A stretch of 10,594 nt of DNA from JBHHZM01 sp046758065 (GCA_046758065.1 JBHHZM010000107.1:1-10594), one strand, 5' to 3'; positions 1-6,686 are shown, counted from the stretch's first letter. Translations and numbers: made by a program. The notes: a model not told the origin generated them from the sequence alone.

Positions 1-60
1 GACAACTCCAGCTTCCTCGGTCAGGACCGGATGGACAACCTGTTGAAAGCTCACATCTAG
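1..60 (+). CDS. C-terminal end of a gene cut by the window edge; possibly DsbA-fold 2-hydroxychromene-2-carboxylate isomerase family
   Basis: Frame 1 is open from the first base to a TAG at 58-60 and gives 19 residues ending in FLGQDRMDNLLKAHI. Almost all third codon positions are G or C, as in the other genes here, which supports real coding. The pattern (F)(W/L)GQDR(L/M)D followed by a short helix is the usual C-terminus of 2-hydroxychromene-2-carboxylate isomerase / DsbA-like thiol oxidoreductases (COG3917-type), as I remember that family. The active site and thioredoxin fold lie outside the window, so the family call is tentative. The reading frame itself is better supported than the name. 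Confidence 0.45.
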   Translation, partial: DNSSFLGQDRMDNLLKAHI

Positions 61-236
61 GACTTCACTAACAGTCCGCGCCCGACCGACGGCAATCGTG
101 GCGCCGGTCCGGGAGTCCTGCCGCAAACCGAGCCTTGCGCCGCCCCGCCGGCGGCCGAGCGGTAAACGCCCGGTTAAGACTTCGCCGCCTATCATGAGCG
201 CACCGCCGCATTGGGGGAGCCTTCCGCCCGGAAGCG
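61..236. other. Intergenic leader of the phosphatase-Mla operon
   Basis: These 176 bases separate the upstream gene end from the phosphatase start. I find no convincing sigma-70 promoter: TATCAT at 190-195 resembles a -10 box but has no -35 partner at a proper distance. I also see no GGAAC...CGTT pair of the EcfG general-stress type. A purine run GGGGGAG at 213-219 lies 17 bases before the ATG, too far for ordinary Shine-Dalgarno spacing. The promoter of the seven-gene operon should be here or further upstream. Confidence 0.4.
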
Positions 237-1523
237 ATGAGCGCGCCACTCGCATACCGGTCCCGCAACCGGACCGTCGAAGCCTCCGCCGACCGGCTCG
301 CGTTCCTCGCCGCCTTCGGCCGCGACCTGTTGGCGCCGTCCGATCCCGACGCCACGCTCGGCGCGGCGCTCGGCGAGATCGCCGGTTTCCTCGCGGTCGA
401 GGCCGGGGCGCTGTTCGTACTCGACGACGGCGACGAGGCGCTGGTCTGCCGGGCGAGCGTCGGCGCGCGCGATCTCCGCGGCTTGCGGCTGGCGCCCGAG
501 ACCGGCGTCGTCGGCCGCTGTTTGTGCCGGGGCGCGGCGGAAGCCGTCGCCGATCCGGCGAGCGACCCCGATTTTCCCGCCGCCCACGACGAAGCCCGCG
601 GGTTGCCCGCGCGGGCGATCCTGTGCGCGCCGCTCGCCGCGGGCGAACGCCGGCTCGGCGTCATCGAGCTCGTCAACCGGCGCGACGGCCGGCCGTTCGA
701 CGCCGCCGACGCCGACCTGTTGTGCGCGGCGGCGAACACGATCGGGCTCGCCGTCGCCAACGCCCGGCTCACCGCCGCGCTGGTCGAGCAGGAAGGGGTG
801 CGCCGCGAACTCACGCTCGCCGCCGAGATCCAGCGCAACCTGCTGCCCAGAACCGCCCCGTCGGCGTTCCCGGTCTACGGCCTCAACCGGCCGGCGCGAC
901 AGGTCTCGGGCGACTTCTTCGATTATTTCACGCGGCCCGACGGACGCGTCCCCTTCGCCCTCGGCGACGTTTCGGGCAAGGGCATGAATGCGGCGCTGCT
1001 GATGGCCAAGACGGCGAGTCTGTTCCGCTGTCTCGCCAAGAACATCGACGACCCGGCGGCGCTGCTGTCGGTCGTCAACCGCGAGATCTGCGAGACCGTC
1101 TCCCGCGGCATGTTCGTCACCATGGTGGCCGGAGTCTACGAACCGGCGACCGGTCAGTTGCGCTTCGCCAACGCCGGCCACGAGCCGCCGCTCTGGCGCC
1201 GGCCCGACCGCAGCTATCGCACCTTTCCCGCCGAGGCGCCGCCGCTCGGGATCCTGCCGGACATCAGTTTCGATACCCGGCGGATCCAGCTCGACGGCGG
1301 CGAGTTCTACGTCTTCACCGACGGCCTCACCGAATTCGGCTACAAGGACGGCGAGACGCTCGGCGTCGACGGCCTCATCCAGCTCGTCGAGGTGCTGGCC
1401 GAACTGCCGCTCGCCGAACGGCTCGAAGCGTTGCTCGCCGAGCTCGACCGCGACGGCTGGGAGGCGCGCGACGACCTCACCGTGTTGACCATCGACGACG
1501 CCTGGGTGAAGCGCGATGAGTGA
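237..1523 (+). CDS. GAF-domain SpoIIE/RsbU-type PP2C serine phosphatase
   Basis: The 428-residue protein has an N-terminal GAF sensor domain (about 20-175), a helical linker (about 177-203, with AAEIQRNLLP typical of RsbU-like proteins) and a C-terminal SpoIIE-type PP2C phosphatase domain (about 205-425). Metal-binding aspartates are all present: D226 in GDFFDY, D244 in GDVSGKG, D362 in TDGLTE and D412/D413 in RDDLT, so it should be active. Family role: such enzymes dephosphorylate a phospho-STAS protein in response to the ligand or redox state of the sensor domain. It is cytosolic, with no membrane segment. The GAF domain holds five cysteines (71, 95, 97, 130, 163), including a C-x-C. The gene overlaps the kinase gene by 8 bp. 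The ATG at 237 has only a weak GGAAG at 230-234 as ribosome binding site, so the exact start is less certain than the family. Confidence 0.93.
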   Translation: MSAPLAYRSRNRTVEASADRLAFLAAFGRDLLAPSDPDATLGAALGEIAGFLAVEAGALFVLDDGDEALVCRASVGARDLRGLRLAPETGVVGRCLCRGAAEAVADPASDPDFPAAHDEARGLPARAILCAPLAAGERRLGVIELVNRRDGRPFDAADADLLCAAANTIGLAVANARLTAALVEQEGVRRELTLAAEIQRNLLPRTAPSAFPVYGLNRPARQVSGDFFDYFTRPDGRVPFALGDVSGKGMNAALLMAKTASLFRCLAKNIDDPAALLSVVNREICETVSRGMFVTMVAGVYEPATGQLRFANAGHEPPLWRRPDRSYRTFPAEAPPLGILPDISFDTRRIQLDGGEFYVFTDGLTEFGYKDGETLGVDGLIQLVEVLAELPLAERLEALLAELDRDGWEARDDLTVLTIDDAWVKRDE

Positions 1524-1962
1524 CGCGACGTCCGCCGCCGGCGCGACCGAACCGCTGGTCGAGCTCAGCTTCCCGGCGCGCGCCGACCGGCTCAAGCTCG
1601 CCCGCGCCAGCGTGCTCGCCGCGGCCCGGATGTGCGGCTTCGACGAGCAGGCGGCGCAGGACATCGTGCTCGCGGTCAACGAAGCCTGCCAGAACGTGAT
1701 CGTCCACGCCTACAAGGGCCGCGACGACGGCCGCATCGAGCTCAGCATCCTGCGCGAACGAGACGGCGTCGTCTTCCGGGTGCGCGATTTCGCCCCCCCG
1801 GTCGATCCCGCGACGATCCGACCGCGCGACCTCGACGACGTGATGCCGGGCGGGCTCGGCACCCACTTCATCCGCGAAATCATGGACGCCGCCGACTTCT
1901 CCCCGCTCGCCGCCGGCGGCAATCTTCTCGAAATGAAAAAGCGAACCGGTGATCCGACATGA
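1516..1962 (+). CDS. RsbW-like anti-sigma-type GHKL serine/threonine kinase
   Basis: This 148-residue cytosolic protein matches the HATPase_c_2 kinases (RsbW/SpoIIAB type) in size and motif order. The N-box NEACQNVIVHAY (residues 55-66, with E56 and N60 as catalytic base and Mg ligand positions) is intact. The G1 box reads RDFAPP (90-95), with D91 as the adenine-contacting aspartate, and the G2-like loop is GGLGTHFI (112-119). Family role: it phosphorylates a serine on the partner STAS protein using ATP, and may sequester another client when the STAS protein is phosphorylated. No sigma factor or other client is encoded in the window, so its second partner is unknown. The gene starts inside the phosphatase gene (ATG at 1516, phosphatase stop at 1521-1523) and ends in an ATGA overlap with the STAS gene, implying translational coupling across all three. 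Confidence 0.9.
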   Translation: MSDATSAAGATEPLVELSFPARADRLKLARASVLAAARMCGFDEQAAQDIVLAVNEACQNVIVHAYKGRDDGRIELSILRERDGVVFRVRDFAPPVDPATIRPRDLDDVMPGGLGTHFIREIMDAADFSPLAAGGNLLEMKKRTGDPT

Positions 1963-2303
1963 CCGATAACCCGACCGCCGCCGTCAGCGAAACCCAGGGC
2001 AAGCTGGTTGTCAGCCTCGCCGGCGACATCGACCTCGAACGCTCGGCCGCGGTGCGCAAGCTGTTGCTCGACTGCGTCGAACGGGACCGGGACGTTCTCG
2101 TCGACCTGTCGGCGGTCGACTACATCGACAGCTCGGGGATCGCCAACCTGATCGAGGCGTTTCAGGCCAGCAAACAGCGCGGCACCGGCTTCGGTCTCAT
2201 CGCGGTCAGCGAGCAGGCGATGCGCGTGCTCGAACTCGCACGCCTCAACAAGGTTTTCACCATCCACGCCGCCGTCGCCGACGCCGTGGCCGCGCGCTCC
2301 TGA
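1959..2303 (+). CDS. STAS-domain protein: anti-sigma antagonist (RsbV/SpoIIAA type) or MlaB-like transporter subunit
   Basis: This 114-residue single STAS domain carries DYIDSSGIANLIEA (residues 54-67). The DSSG loop holds the serine (S58, possibly S59) that RsbW-type kinases phosphorylate and PP2C phosphatases restore. The strand-helix pattern GKLVVSLAGDIDL (14-26) is also typical. Two roles are possible and not exclusive. The preceding phosphatase and kinase genes point to an anti-sigma antagonist. The following mlaE-mlaF-mlaD genes point to MlaB, the cytosolic STAS subunit that binds MlaF in the MlaFEDB transporter and has a Thr at the same loop position in E. coli. The ATG overlaps the kinase stop (ATGA at 1959-1962), and mlaE starts 14 bases after the stop. 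STAS identity is secure; which partner it serves is open. Confidence 0.9.
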   Translation: MTDNPTAAVSETQGKLVVSLAGDIDLERSAAVRKLLLDCVERDRDVLVDLSAVDYIDSSGIANLIEAFQASKQRGTGFGLIAVSEQAMRVLELARLNKVFTIHAAVADAVAARS

Positions 2304-2305
2304 CC

Positions 2306-2313
2306 GGGGAGAG
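2306..2313 (+). promoter_or_regulatory. Ribosome binding site of the mlaE-like gene
   Basis: The purine run GGGGAGAG lies directly after the STAS stop codon. It ends 4 bases before the GTG at 2318 and touches another GTG at 2313, which is in a different frame. This supports GTG 2318 as the real start; the frame opened by 2313 has no protein-family likeness. Confidence 0.6.
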
Positions 2314-2317
2314 TGGC

Positions 2318-3106
2318 GTGCTGCGCTTCGTCGAAGGACTCGGCCGCGGCGCCGTGCGCGGCCTCGACGAGGTTGGTTACGGCGCCGCGCTGTTCGGCGA
2401 GAGCGCCTACTGGACTCTGCTCGGCCGCTCCCGGCGCCAGCCGGTGCGCCTCGCCGAGGTCGCGAACCAGGCGGCGCAGGCCGGGATCGACGCCCTGCCC
2501 ATCGCCACCCTGCTGTCGATCACCATCGGCGTCATGCTGGCGATTCAGAGCCTCTATTCGCTCGGCCTGTTCGGCGCCGAATCCTACGCCCATGTCGGCA
2601 TCGCGCTGTCGGTGACGCGCGAGTTCTCGCCGCTCATCATCGGCATCCTGGTGGCCGGGCGTTCGGGCTCGGCGCTCGCCGCGCGGCTCGCCACCATGAC
2701 GATCAACCAGGAGGTCGACGCGCTCCGCGCCATCGGCGTCAACCCGGTGCGCTTCCTGGTCGTGCCGGCGCTGCTCGCCATGCTGGTGATGGTGCCGGCG
2801 CTCACGGTGTGGTCGATGGCGAGCGCGATCGTCGCCGCCGGAATCTACGCCTCGGCGGTGCTCGACGTCACGCTCGGGGCGTTCCTGTCCGACGTCTTCG
2901 GGATGCTGACGGCCGCCGATCTCGCTCAGGGCCTGTGCAAGAGCCTGCTGTTCGGCGTCCTGATCGCCCTCATCGGTGCGGTGAACGGGCTGCGCGTCAC
3001 GGGCGGCGCCGAGGGCGTCGGCAGGGCGACCACGCGGTCGGTGGTGCACAGCCTGCTGGCGATCGTTGCCGCCGACATGATCGCCGCCGCCCTGCTGACG
3101 GTATGA
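2318..3106 (+). CDS. mlaE: MlaE/YrbE-family ABC transporter permease (lipid transport)
   Basis: This 262-residue integral inner-membrane protein belongs to the MlaE (permease) family. The hallmark is the block from about residue 99 to 150: VTREFSPLIIGILVAGRSGS, then ALRAIGVNPVRFLVVP after a short EVDA segment, matching the REFGP...GRVGSA...ALR.MGVNPV..LVVP signature. The C-terminal GVGRATTRSVVHS (233-245) is also characteristic. Predicted membrane segments lie near 63-85, 102-120, 148-182 and 207-260, with an N-terminal amphipathic helix. Family role: two copies form the membrane channel of an MCE transporter, with MlaF dimers on the cytosolic side and an MCE ring on the periplasmic side, moving phospholipid or other hydrophobic compounds. 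The GTG start is set by the preceding Shine-Dalgarno run. The start of the ATPase gene follows after one base. Confidence 0.93.
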   Translation: MLRFVEGLGRGAVRGLDEVGYGAALFGESAYWTLLGRSRRQPVRLAEVANQAAQAGIDALPIATLLSITIGVMLAIQSLYSLGLFGAESYAHVGIALSVTREFSPLIIGILVAGRSGSALAARLATMTINQEVDALRAIGVNPVRFLVVPALLAMLVMVPALTVWSMASAIVAAGIYASAVLDVTLGAFLSDVFGMLTAADLAQGLCKSLLFGVLIALIGAVNGLRVTGGAEGVGRATTRSVVHSLLAIVAADMIAAALLTV

Positions 3107-3107
3107 C

Positions 3108-3968
3108 ATGACCGCGATCTCACCGGTTCCGTCCCTGTCCAATCCGGTACTCAGCCCGACCCGTCCGGCGGTCGTCGAGGTGCGCGGCCTCGATGCCCAT
3201 TACGGGGGCCGACAGGTGCTGTTCGGCGTCGATCTCGAGGTGCTCGAAGGCGAGATCATGGTGATCATGGGCGGCAGCGGTTCGGGCAAGAGCACGCTCA
3301 TGCGCCACTTCATCGGGCTCGCGACGCCGAGCGCCGGCAGCGTTCGGCTGCTCGGCAAGGACATCGCCCGGATCGGCGCCGACGAGATGCTCGACCTGCG
3401 CCGCGACATCGGCGTCGCCTTCCAGGGCGGCGCGCTGTTCAGCTCGATGACGGTGACCGAGAACATCATGCTGCCGCTTTGCGAGCATACGCGTCTCGAC
3501 CGCCGGACCATGGAGATCATGGCCCGGCTCAAGCTCGAGGTCGTCAATCTCGCCGGGTTCGGCGGGCTGATGCCGGCCGAGCTATCGGGCGGCATGCTCA
3601 AGCGCGCCGCGGTGGCGCGGGCGATCGTCATGGACCCGAAGCTGCTGTTCTTCGACGAACCCTCGGCGGGCCTCGACCCGGCGGTCTCCTCGGCGCTCGA
3701 CGACCTGATCCGCCGCCTGCGCGACGCCATGAACATGACCATCGTCGTCGTCACCCACGAGCTCGAGAGCGCCTTCGCCATCGCCGACCGCATCGCCATT
3801 CTCGACGGCGGGCGGATGCTGGCGGTCGATACGGTCGAAAAGGTGCGCGGCAGCCGCGACGCGCGGATCCGGAATCTCCTCGACCGGCGGGCCGACCCCA
3901 GCGCGTTCGATCCGGCGGCGTATCTCGACCGGCTTGCCGGCGGGCCGCGGCGGGACGGGGCCGACTGA
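3108..3968 (+). CDS. mlaF: MlaF-like ABC transporter ATPase
   Basis: This 286-residue cytosolic nucleotide-binding domain has every ABC motif: Walker A GGSGSGKST (55-63), Q-loop Q106 in AFQGGALFSSMTV, signature LSGGM (159-163), Walker B LLFFDEP with E184, D-loop SAGLD (186-190) and H-loop H217. The FQGGALFSSMTV segment and the LSGGMLKRAAVARA signature helix are characteristic of MlaF/Ttg2A-type ATPases of MCE systems. About 20 residues precede the domain, and a C-terminal extension (about 255-286) follows it; in MlaF this region helps dimerisation and STAS contacts. It powers lipid movement with the permease before it and the MCE protein after it. The gene starts 1 base after the mlaE stop and ends 16 bases before the MCE gene. 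Confidence 0.95.
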   Translation: MTAISPVPSLSNPVLSPTRPAVVEVRGLDAHYGGRQVLFGVDLEVLEGEIMVIMGGSGSGKSTLMRHFIGLATPSAGSVRLLGKDIARIGADEMLDLRRDIGVAFQGGALFSSMTVTENIMLPLCEHTRLDRRTMEIMARLKLEVVNLAGFGGLMPAELSGGMLKRAAVARAIVMDPKLLFFDEPSAGLDPAVSSALDDLIRRLRDAMNMTIVVVTHELESAFAIADRIAILDGGRMLAVDTVEKVRGSRDARIRNLLDRRADPSAFDPAAYLDRLAGGPRRDGAD

Positions 3969-3984
3969 AGGGATCGACAGGGAC

Positions 3985-5007
3985 ATGCGAAGCCGCAATC
4001 TCAACTACGTCGCCGTTGGCTTTTTCGTGCTGGCGATGCTGGGCGCGACGATCGGCGCGGTCGTCGTCATCAACGGTCGCGCCCGCGTCACCGACGGCTA
4101 TTACGTCGTGCTCGACAACGTCGCCGACGTGAAGTTCGGCACCCAGGTGCGCTACGAGGGCTACCCGGTCGGCCAGGTCGAGGATATCGAGCCCGAGGCC
4201 GAGGGCGCGCGCATGCGCTTCCGCGTGCATGTCGGGGTCGAACGCGGCTGGCGTATCCCCGCCGACAGCGTCGCGCGGATCGGCAGCACCAGCTTCCTCG
4301 CCGCCAAAACGATCGATATCGCCAGCGGGCGGAGCGCGGCGATGCTGAGCCCCGGCGACACCATCGCCGGCGCGCCGCCGGCCGACGTCTTCGCGGTGAT
4401 GAGCGCGGTCGCCGGCGAGGTCAGCGACCTCAACCGCGACAGCGTCAAGCCCCTGATCGCGCGTGTCGACGGCATGGTGGCGCGCCTCGGCAGCCGGCTC
4501 GAACGGGACCTGACCCGCCTGCTCGCCACCCTCAATACCCTCGCCGAGACGGTAAATAAAGATGCGCCGACGCTCACCGCCTCGTTCGAAGATCTCGCCG
4601 GCGAGCTCAACGCGAGCGCGCGCAACCTGCGCCGCCTGCTCTCGCCCGGCAACGTCGAGACGGTCGAGCGCGTGCTCGTCAACGTCGAGGGCGCCAGCCT
4701 GTCGCTCGCCGCCGTGACCCGCGACCTCGAAACCACCGGACGCGAGGTCGGCAGCCTGATGCGGAGGCTCGACGCGATGGTGAGCGAAAATCGCGGCGAC
4801 GTTGACAAATCGCTAAGGGACGCCCGTTACACTCTGCGCGCGGTCGCCCAGAACATCAACGCGATCATGCACAACCTCGACGGTACCTCGCGGAACATGA
4901 ACGAGTTCAGCCGCATGATCCGGCGCAACCCCGGTCTCCTACTCGGCGGCCCGCCGCCGGAAGAGGTGGTCCCGGCGGCCCGGGTCATCGACGGGACCTC
5001 GGGATGA
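3985..5007 (+). CDS. mlaD: MCE (MlaD-like) periplasmic substrate-binding protein with long helical tail
   Basis: This 340-residue protein has one N-terminal membrane anchor (about 8-30), one MCE domain (about 37-115, containing VRYEGYPVGQVEDI at 55-68 and FLAAKTIDIASG at 104-115) and a long region rich in heptad-like leucines (about 134-313). It ends in a proline-rich stretch after RRNPGLLLGGPP (313-324), a common end of MCE proteins. Family role: MCE domains form a hexameric ring above the permease, and the helical tail can build a tube through the periplasm. The ATG at 3985 is chosen because the membrane helix begins right after it and an AGGGAC run precedes it. The in-frame TTG at 3934 lies inside mlaF and would add 17 non-hydrophobic residues. 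The stop overlaps the next start (ATGA, 5004-5007). At 340 residues it is much longer than E. coli MlaD. Confidence 0.92.
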   Translation: MRSRNLNYVAVGFFVLAMLGATIGAVVVINGRARVTDGYYVVLDNVADVKFGTQVRYEGYPVGQVEDIEPEAEGARMRFRVHVGVERGWRIPADSVARIGSTSFLAAKTIDIASGRSAAMLSPGDTIAGAPPADVFAVMSAVAGEVSDLNRDSVKPLIARVDGMVARLGSRLERDLTRLLATLNTLAETVNKDAPTLTASFEDLAGELNASARNLRRLLSPGNVETVERVLVNVEGASLSLAAVTRDLETTGREVGSLMRRLDAMVSENRGDVDKSLRDARYTLRAVAQNINAIMHNLDGTSRNMNEFSRMIRRNPGLLLGGPPPEEVVPAARVIDGTSG

Positions 5008-5603
5008 AACATCGCTACCTCACGCTTGGGCTTCTCCTGTTTCTCGCCGGCTGCATGGGGTCGCCGCCGCCGGTGCCGCGCGATCACTACTATCGCATCG
5101 TCGTCCCGCTGCCCGCGGCGCAGTCCGGCGAGACGCTGTTGCCGGGCGTGGTTTCGGTGGCGCCGCTCGACGCCGATGGCCTGCTGCGCGAACGCCCGTT
5201 GCTCTACAGCTTGTCGCAGAATGGCAACGAAGTGCGGCAGTACGACTACTACTACTGGACCGACTCGCCGACGCGGATGTTGCAGAGCCAGATGGTCGCT
5301 TACCTGCAACGCAGCGGCCTGGCGCGCAGCGTGGTGACTCCGGCGCTTCAGGTCAGCGCCGATTACGAGGTCAAGGGGCGGATCAAGCGCTTCGAGCGCC
5401 TGCTCGGCGACGGGCCGCCGCGAGTGGTCGCCGAACTCGACCTCGCGCTCGTTGCGCTCGACGACAGCCGGCTGGTGGTCAACGGCAGCTACGCCGCAGA
5501 GATCGACTCCGCCGACGACAGCATGGACGCCGCCGTGGACGCGCTCAACGAGGCGCTCGCCGCAATCCTCGACCAGTTTCTCGCCAACGCCGCACGGGGC
5601 TGA
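5004..5603 (+). CDS. ABC-type transport auxiliary lipoprotein (PqiC-like)
   Basis: This 199-residue protein starts with a lipoprotein signal peptide: a basic start, a leucine-rich core and a lipobox LAGC ending at C17, so mature lipidation on C17 is predicted. Residues after the Cys (MGS) do not include an Asp at +2, which fits outer-membrane sorting by the usual Lol rule, though that rule is not universal. The body matches the ABC_trans_aux/PqiC pattern: YYRI near the start, then VRQYDYYYWTDSPTRML (77-93) and a short-helix/strand fold of about 160 residues. Family role: PqiC-type lipoproteins sit in the outer membrane and engage the tip of the MCE tube. It replaces MlaC/MlaA, which are not in this operon. 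The start overlaps the MCE stop by 4 bp, and this is the last gene of the operon. Confidence 0.87.
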   Translation: MKHRYLTLGLLLFLAGCMGSPPPVPRDHYYRIVVPLPAAQSGETLLPGVVSVAPLDADGLLRERPLLYSLSQNGNEVRQYDYYYWTDSPTRMLQSQMVAYLQRSGLARSVVTPALQVSADYEVKGRIKRFERLLGDGPPRVVAELDLALVALDDSRLVVNGSYAAEIDSADDSMDAAVDALNEALAAILDQFLANAARG

Positions 5604-5615
5604 AGGGGCCGCGCC

Positions 5616-6224
5616 TCAACCGGATTTGAGCCGGCTCGCGATCCCGGCGACGTGACGACCTTGGAACCGGGCGATCGAAAGCTCGATTTCGGTCGGCCGG
5701 CGTGAGCCGTCGGCGTCGGCAAGCGTCGTCGCGCCGTAGGGCGTGCCGCCGGCGACTTCGCTCATGGTCATCAGTTCGGGACAGGTATAGGGCACGCCGA
5801 CGACGACCATGCCGTGGTGGAGCAGCGTGCTGTGGAACGAGGTGATCGTCGTTTCCTGGCCGCCGTGCTGGCCGCCGGTGCTGGCGAACACACTGCCCAC
5901 CTTGCCGACCAGCGCGCCCGACTGCCACAGCCCTCCGGTCTGGTCGAGGAAGTTGCGCATCTGCGCCGCCATGTTGCCGAACCGGGTCGGCGTGCCAAAC
6001 AGTATGGCGTCGTAGTCGCCGAGCTCGCCCGGCTCGGCGATCGGCGCGGCCTGGTCGGTCTTGGCGTGGATCTGGGTGAGCGTTTCGGCCGGCATCAGCT
6101 CGGGCACACGCTTGACGGTCACCTCGGCGCTGGCGACCTCGCGCGCGCCTTCGGCGACCGCCTCGGCCATCGTTTCGACATGTCCCCAAGTGCTGTAATA
6201 AAGGACGAGAATTCCGGTCGTCAT
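5616..6224 (-). CDS. wrbA: NAD(P)H:quinone oxidoreductase, WrbA family (flavodoxin-like)
   Basis: This 202-residue cytosolic flavoprotein is the usual WrbA length. The FMN phosphate loop is YYSTWGHVETMA (9-20). The flavin-contacting loops GTPTRFGNM (77-85) and STGGQHGGQETT (115-126), and the conserved FLDQTGGLW (92-100), are all present. Family role: FMN-dependent two-electron reduction of quinones by NAD(P)H, which avoids semiquinone radicals; WrbA works as a tetramer. The ATG at 6222-6224 is preceded by a good GAGGAGA (6233-6239). It lies 36 bases downstream of the doxX-like gene on the same strand, so both are likely one transcript governed by the HxlR regulator on the other side. It converges with the lipoprotein gene, with only 12 bases between the stop codons and no strong terminator. 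Confidence 0.95.
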   Translation of the reverse strand: MTTGILVLYYSTWGHVETMAEAVAEGAREVASAEVTVKRVPELMPAETLTQIHAKTDQAAPIAEPGELGDYDAILFGTPTRFGNMAAQMRNFLDQTGGLWQSGALVGKVGSVFASTGGQHGGQETTITSFHSTLLHHGMVVVGVPYTCPELMTMSEVAGGTPYGATTLADADGSRRPTEIELSIARFQGRHVAGIASRLKSG

Positions 6225-6260
6225 GCGGGTGTTCTCCTCAAAGTCGGGTGCGGGGCCGTT

Positions 6261-6686
6261 TCAGGCGCGGTCGGTTGCGGTTTTGGCGCCGCCGGGCCGG
6301 CGGAGGGCATAGGCGCCGTCGCCCAGAAGCGCCTGAACGACGGCGGCGAGCGTGAGGAAAATCGGATACTCCCAGCCGCCGCCCTTGGCCGAGAACAGCC
6401 AGCCGTTGGGCCAGTGGACGAGGAAGGCCGCGCCCAACAGCACCGGCACCAGCGCCAGCGCGACCCAGCGCGCGTACAGCCCGAGGATCAGCAGCGCGCC
6501 GCCGCCAAGCTCGGCCGCCATCACCACGTAAGCGACCCAGCCGGGCAGCCCGAACGATTCGAAGAACTGGACGGTGCCCGGCATCGTGAACACGAACACC
6601 TTGAGCAGGCTGTGGGCGATGAACATCACGCCAAGTCCGAGGCGAAGGAGAAGCGCCGCCATGGGCGCGGTGCGGTTGTCGATCAT
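6261..6686 (-). CDS. DoxX-family membrane protein
   Basis: This 141-residue protein has four hydrophobic segments (about 10-30, 49-70, 73-91 and 107-122), the DoxX topology. Typical family features are LLLRLGLGVMFIAHSLLKV (12-30), the FFESFGLPGW loop (41-50) and AAELGGGALLILGLYAR (57-73). DoxX-family proteins are small inner-membrane proteins often found beside oxidoreductases and stress regulators. The exact activity is not established for most members, and a role in redox or thiol/quinone stress is inferred from context. The ATG at 6684-6686 has a GAGGTG ribosome binding site at 6695-6700. It is the first gene of a leftward doxX-wrbA unit, divergent from an HxlR regulator, which supports electrophile or quinone responsiveness. 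Confidence 0.9.
   Translation of the reverse strand: MIDNRTAPMAALLLRLGLGVMFIAHSLLKVFVFTMPGTVQFFESFGLPGWVAYVVMAAELGGGALLILGLYARWVALALVPVLLGAAFLVHWPNGWLFSAKGGGWEYPIFLTLAAVVQALLGDGAYALRRPGGAKTATDRA

Noticed and set aside
194..253. ATGAGCGC repeated at 194 and 237 with similar following bases
   Set aside because: It could suggest a duplicated start region, but the copies are 43 bases apart (out of frame), short and imperfect; chance in GC-rich sequence is sufficient.
98..1519. 473-codon open frame on the + strand within the phosphatase region
   Set aside because: It is an Arg/Pro/Ala-rich, low-complexity translation with no family likeness, a +1-type shadow of the GC-rich phosphatase gene, which has intact PP2C motifs in its own frame.
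192..1679. 495-codon open frame on the - strand opposite the phosphatase and kinase genes
   Set aside because: It is antisense to two genes with clear domains, its translation shows no recognisable motif, and long antisense frames are expected at this GC content.
2162..3142. 326-codon antisense frame opposite the mlaE gene
   Set aside because: The translation is rich in His, Arg, Gln and Asp without domain pattern, while the opposite strand encodes a convincing MlaE.
3934..3984. Upstream TTG start for the MCE gene
   Set aside because: It lies inside the mlaF coding end, adds a non-hydrophobic segment before the membrane anchor, and has a poorer ribosome binding site than ATG 3985.
4802..4833. 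Perfect TTGACA at 4802-4807 followed by TACACT, a possible internal promoter in the MCE gene
   Set aside because: The -10-like hexamer lies 20 bases downstream, beyond the usual 16-18, and the site sits in tightly coupled coding sequence with no nearby need for a promoter.
5615..5634. CTCAA-CCGGAT-TTGAG hairpin near the convergent lipoprotein and wrbA ends
   Set aside because: The stem is only 5 bp, has no T-tract, and lies within the wrbA coding end; it is too weak to call a terminator.
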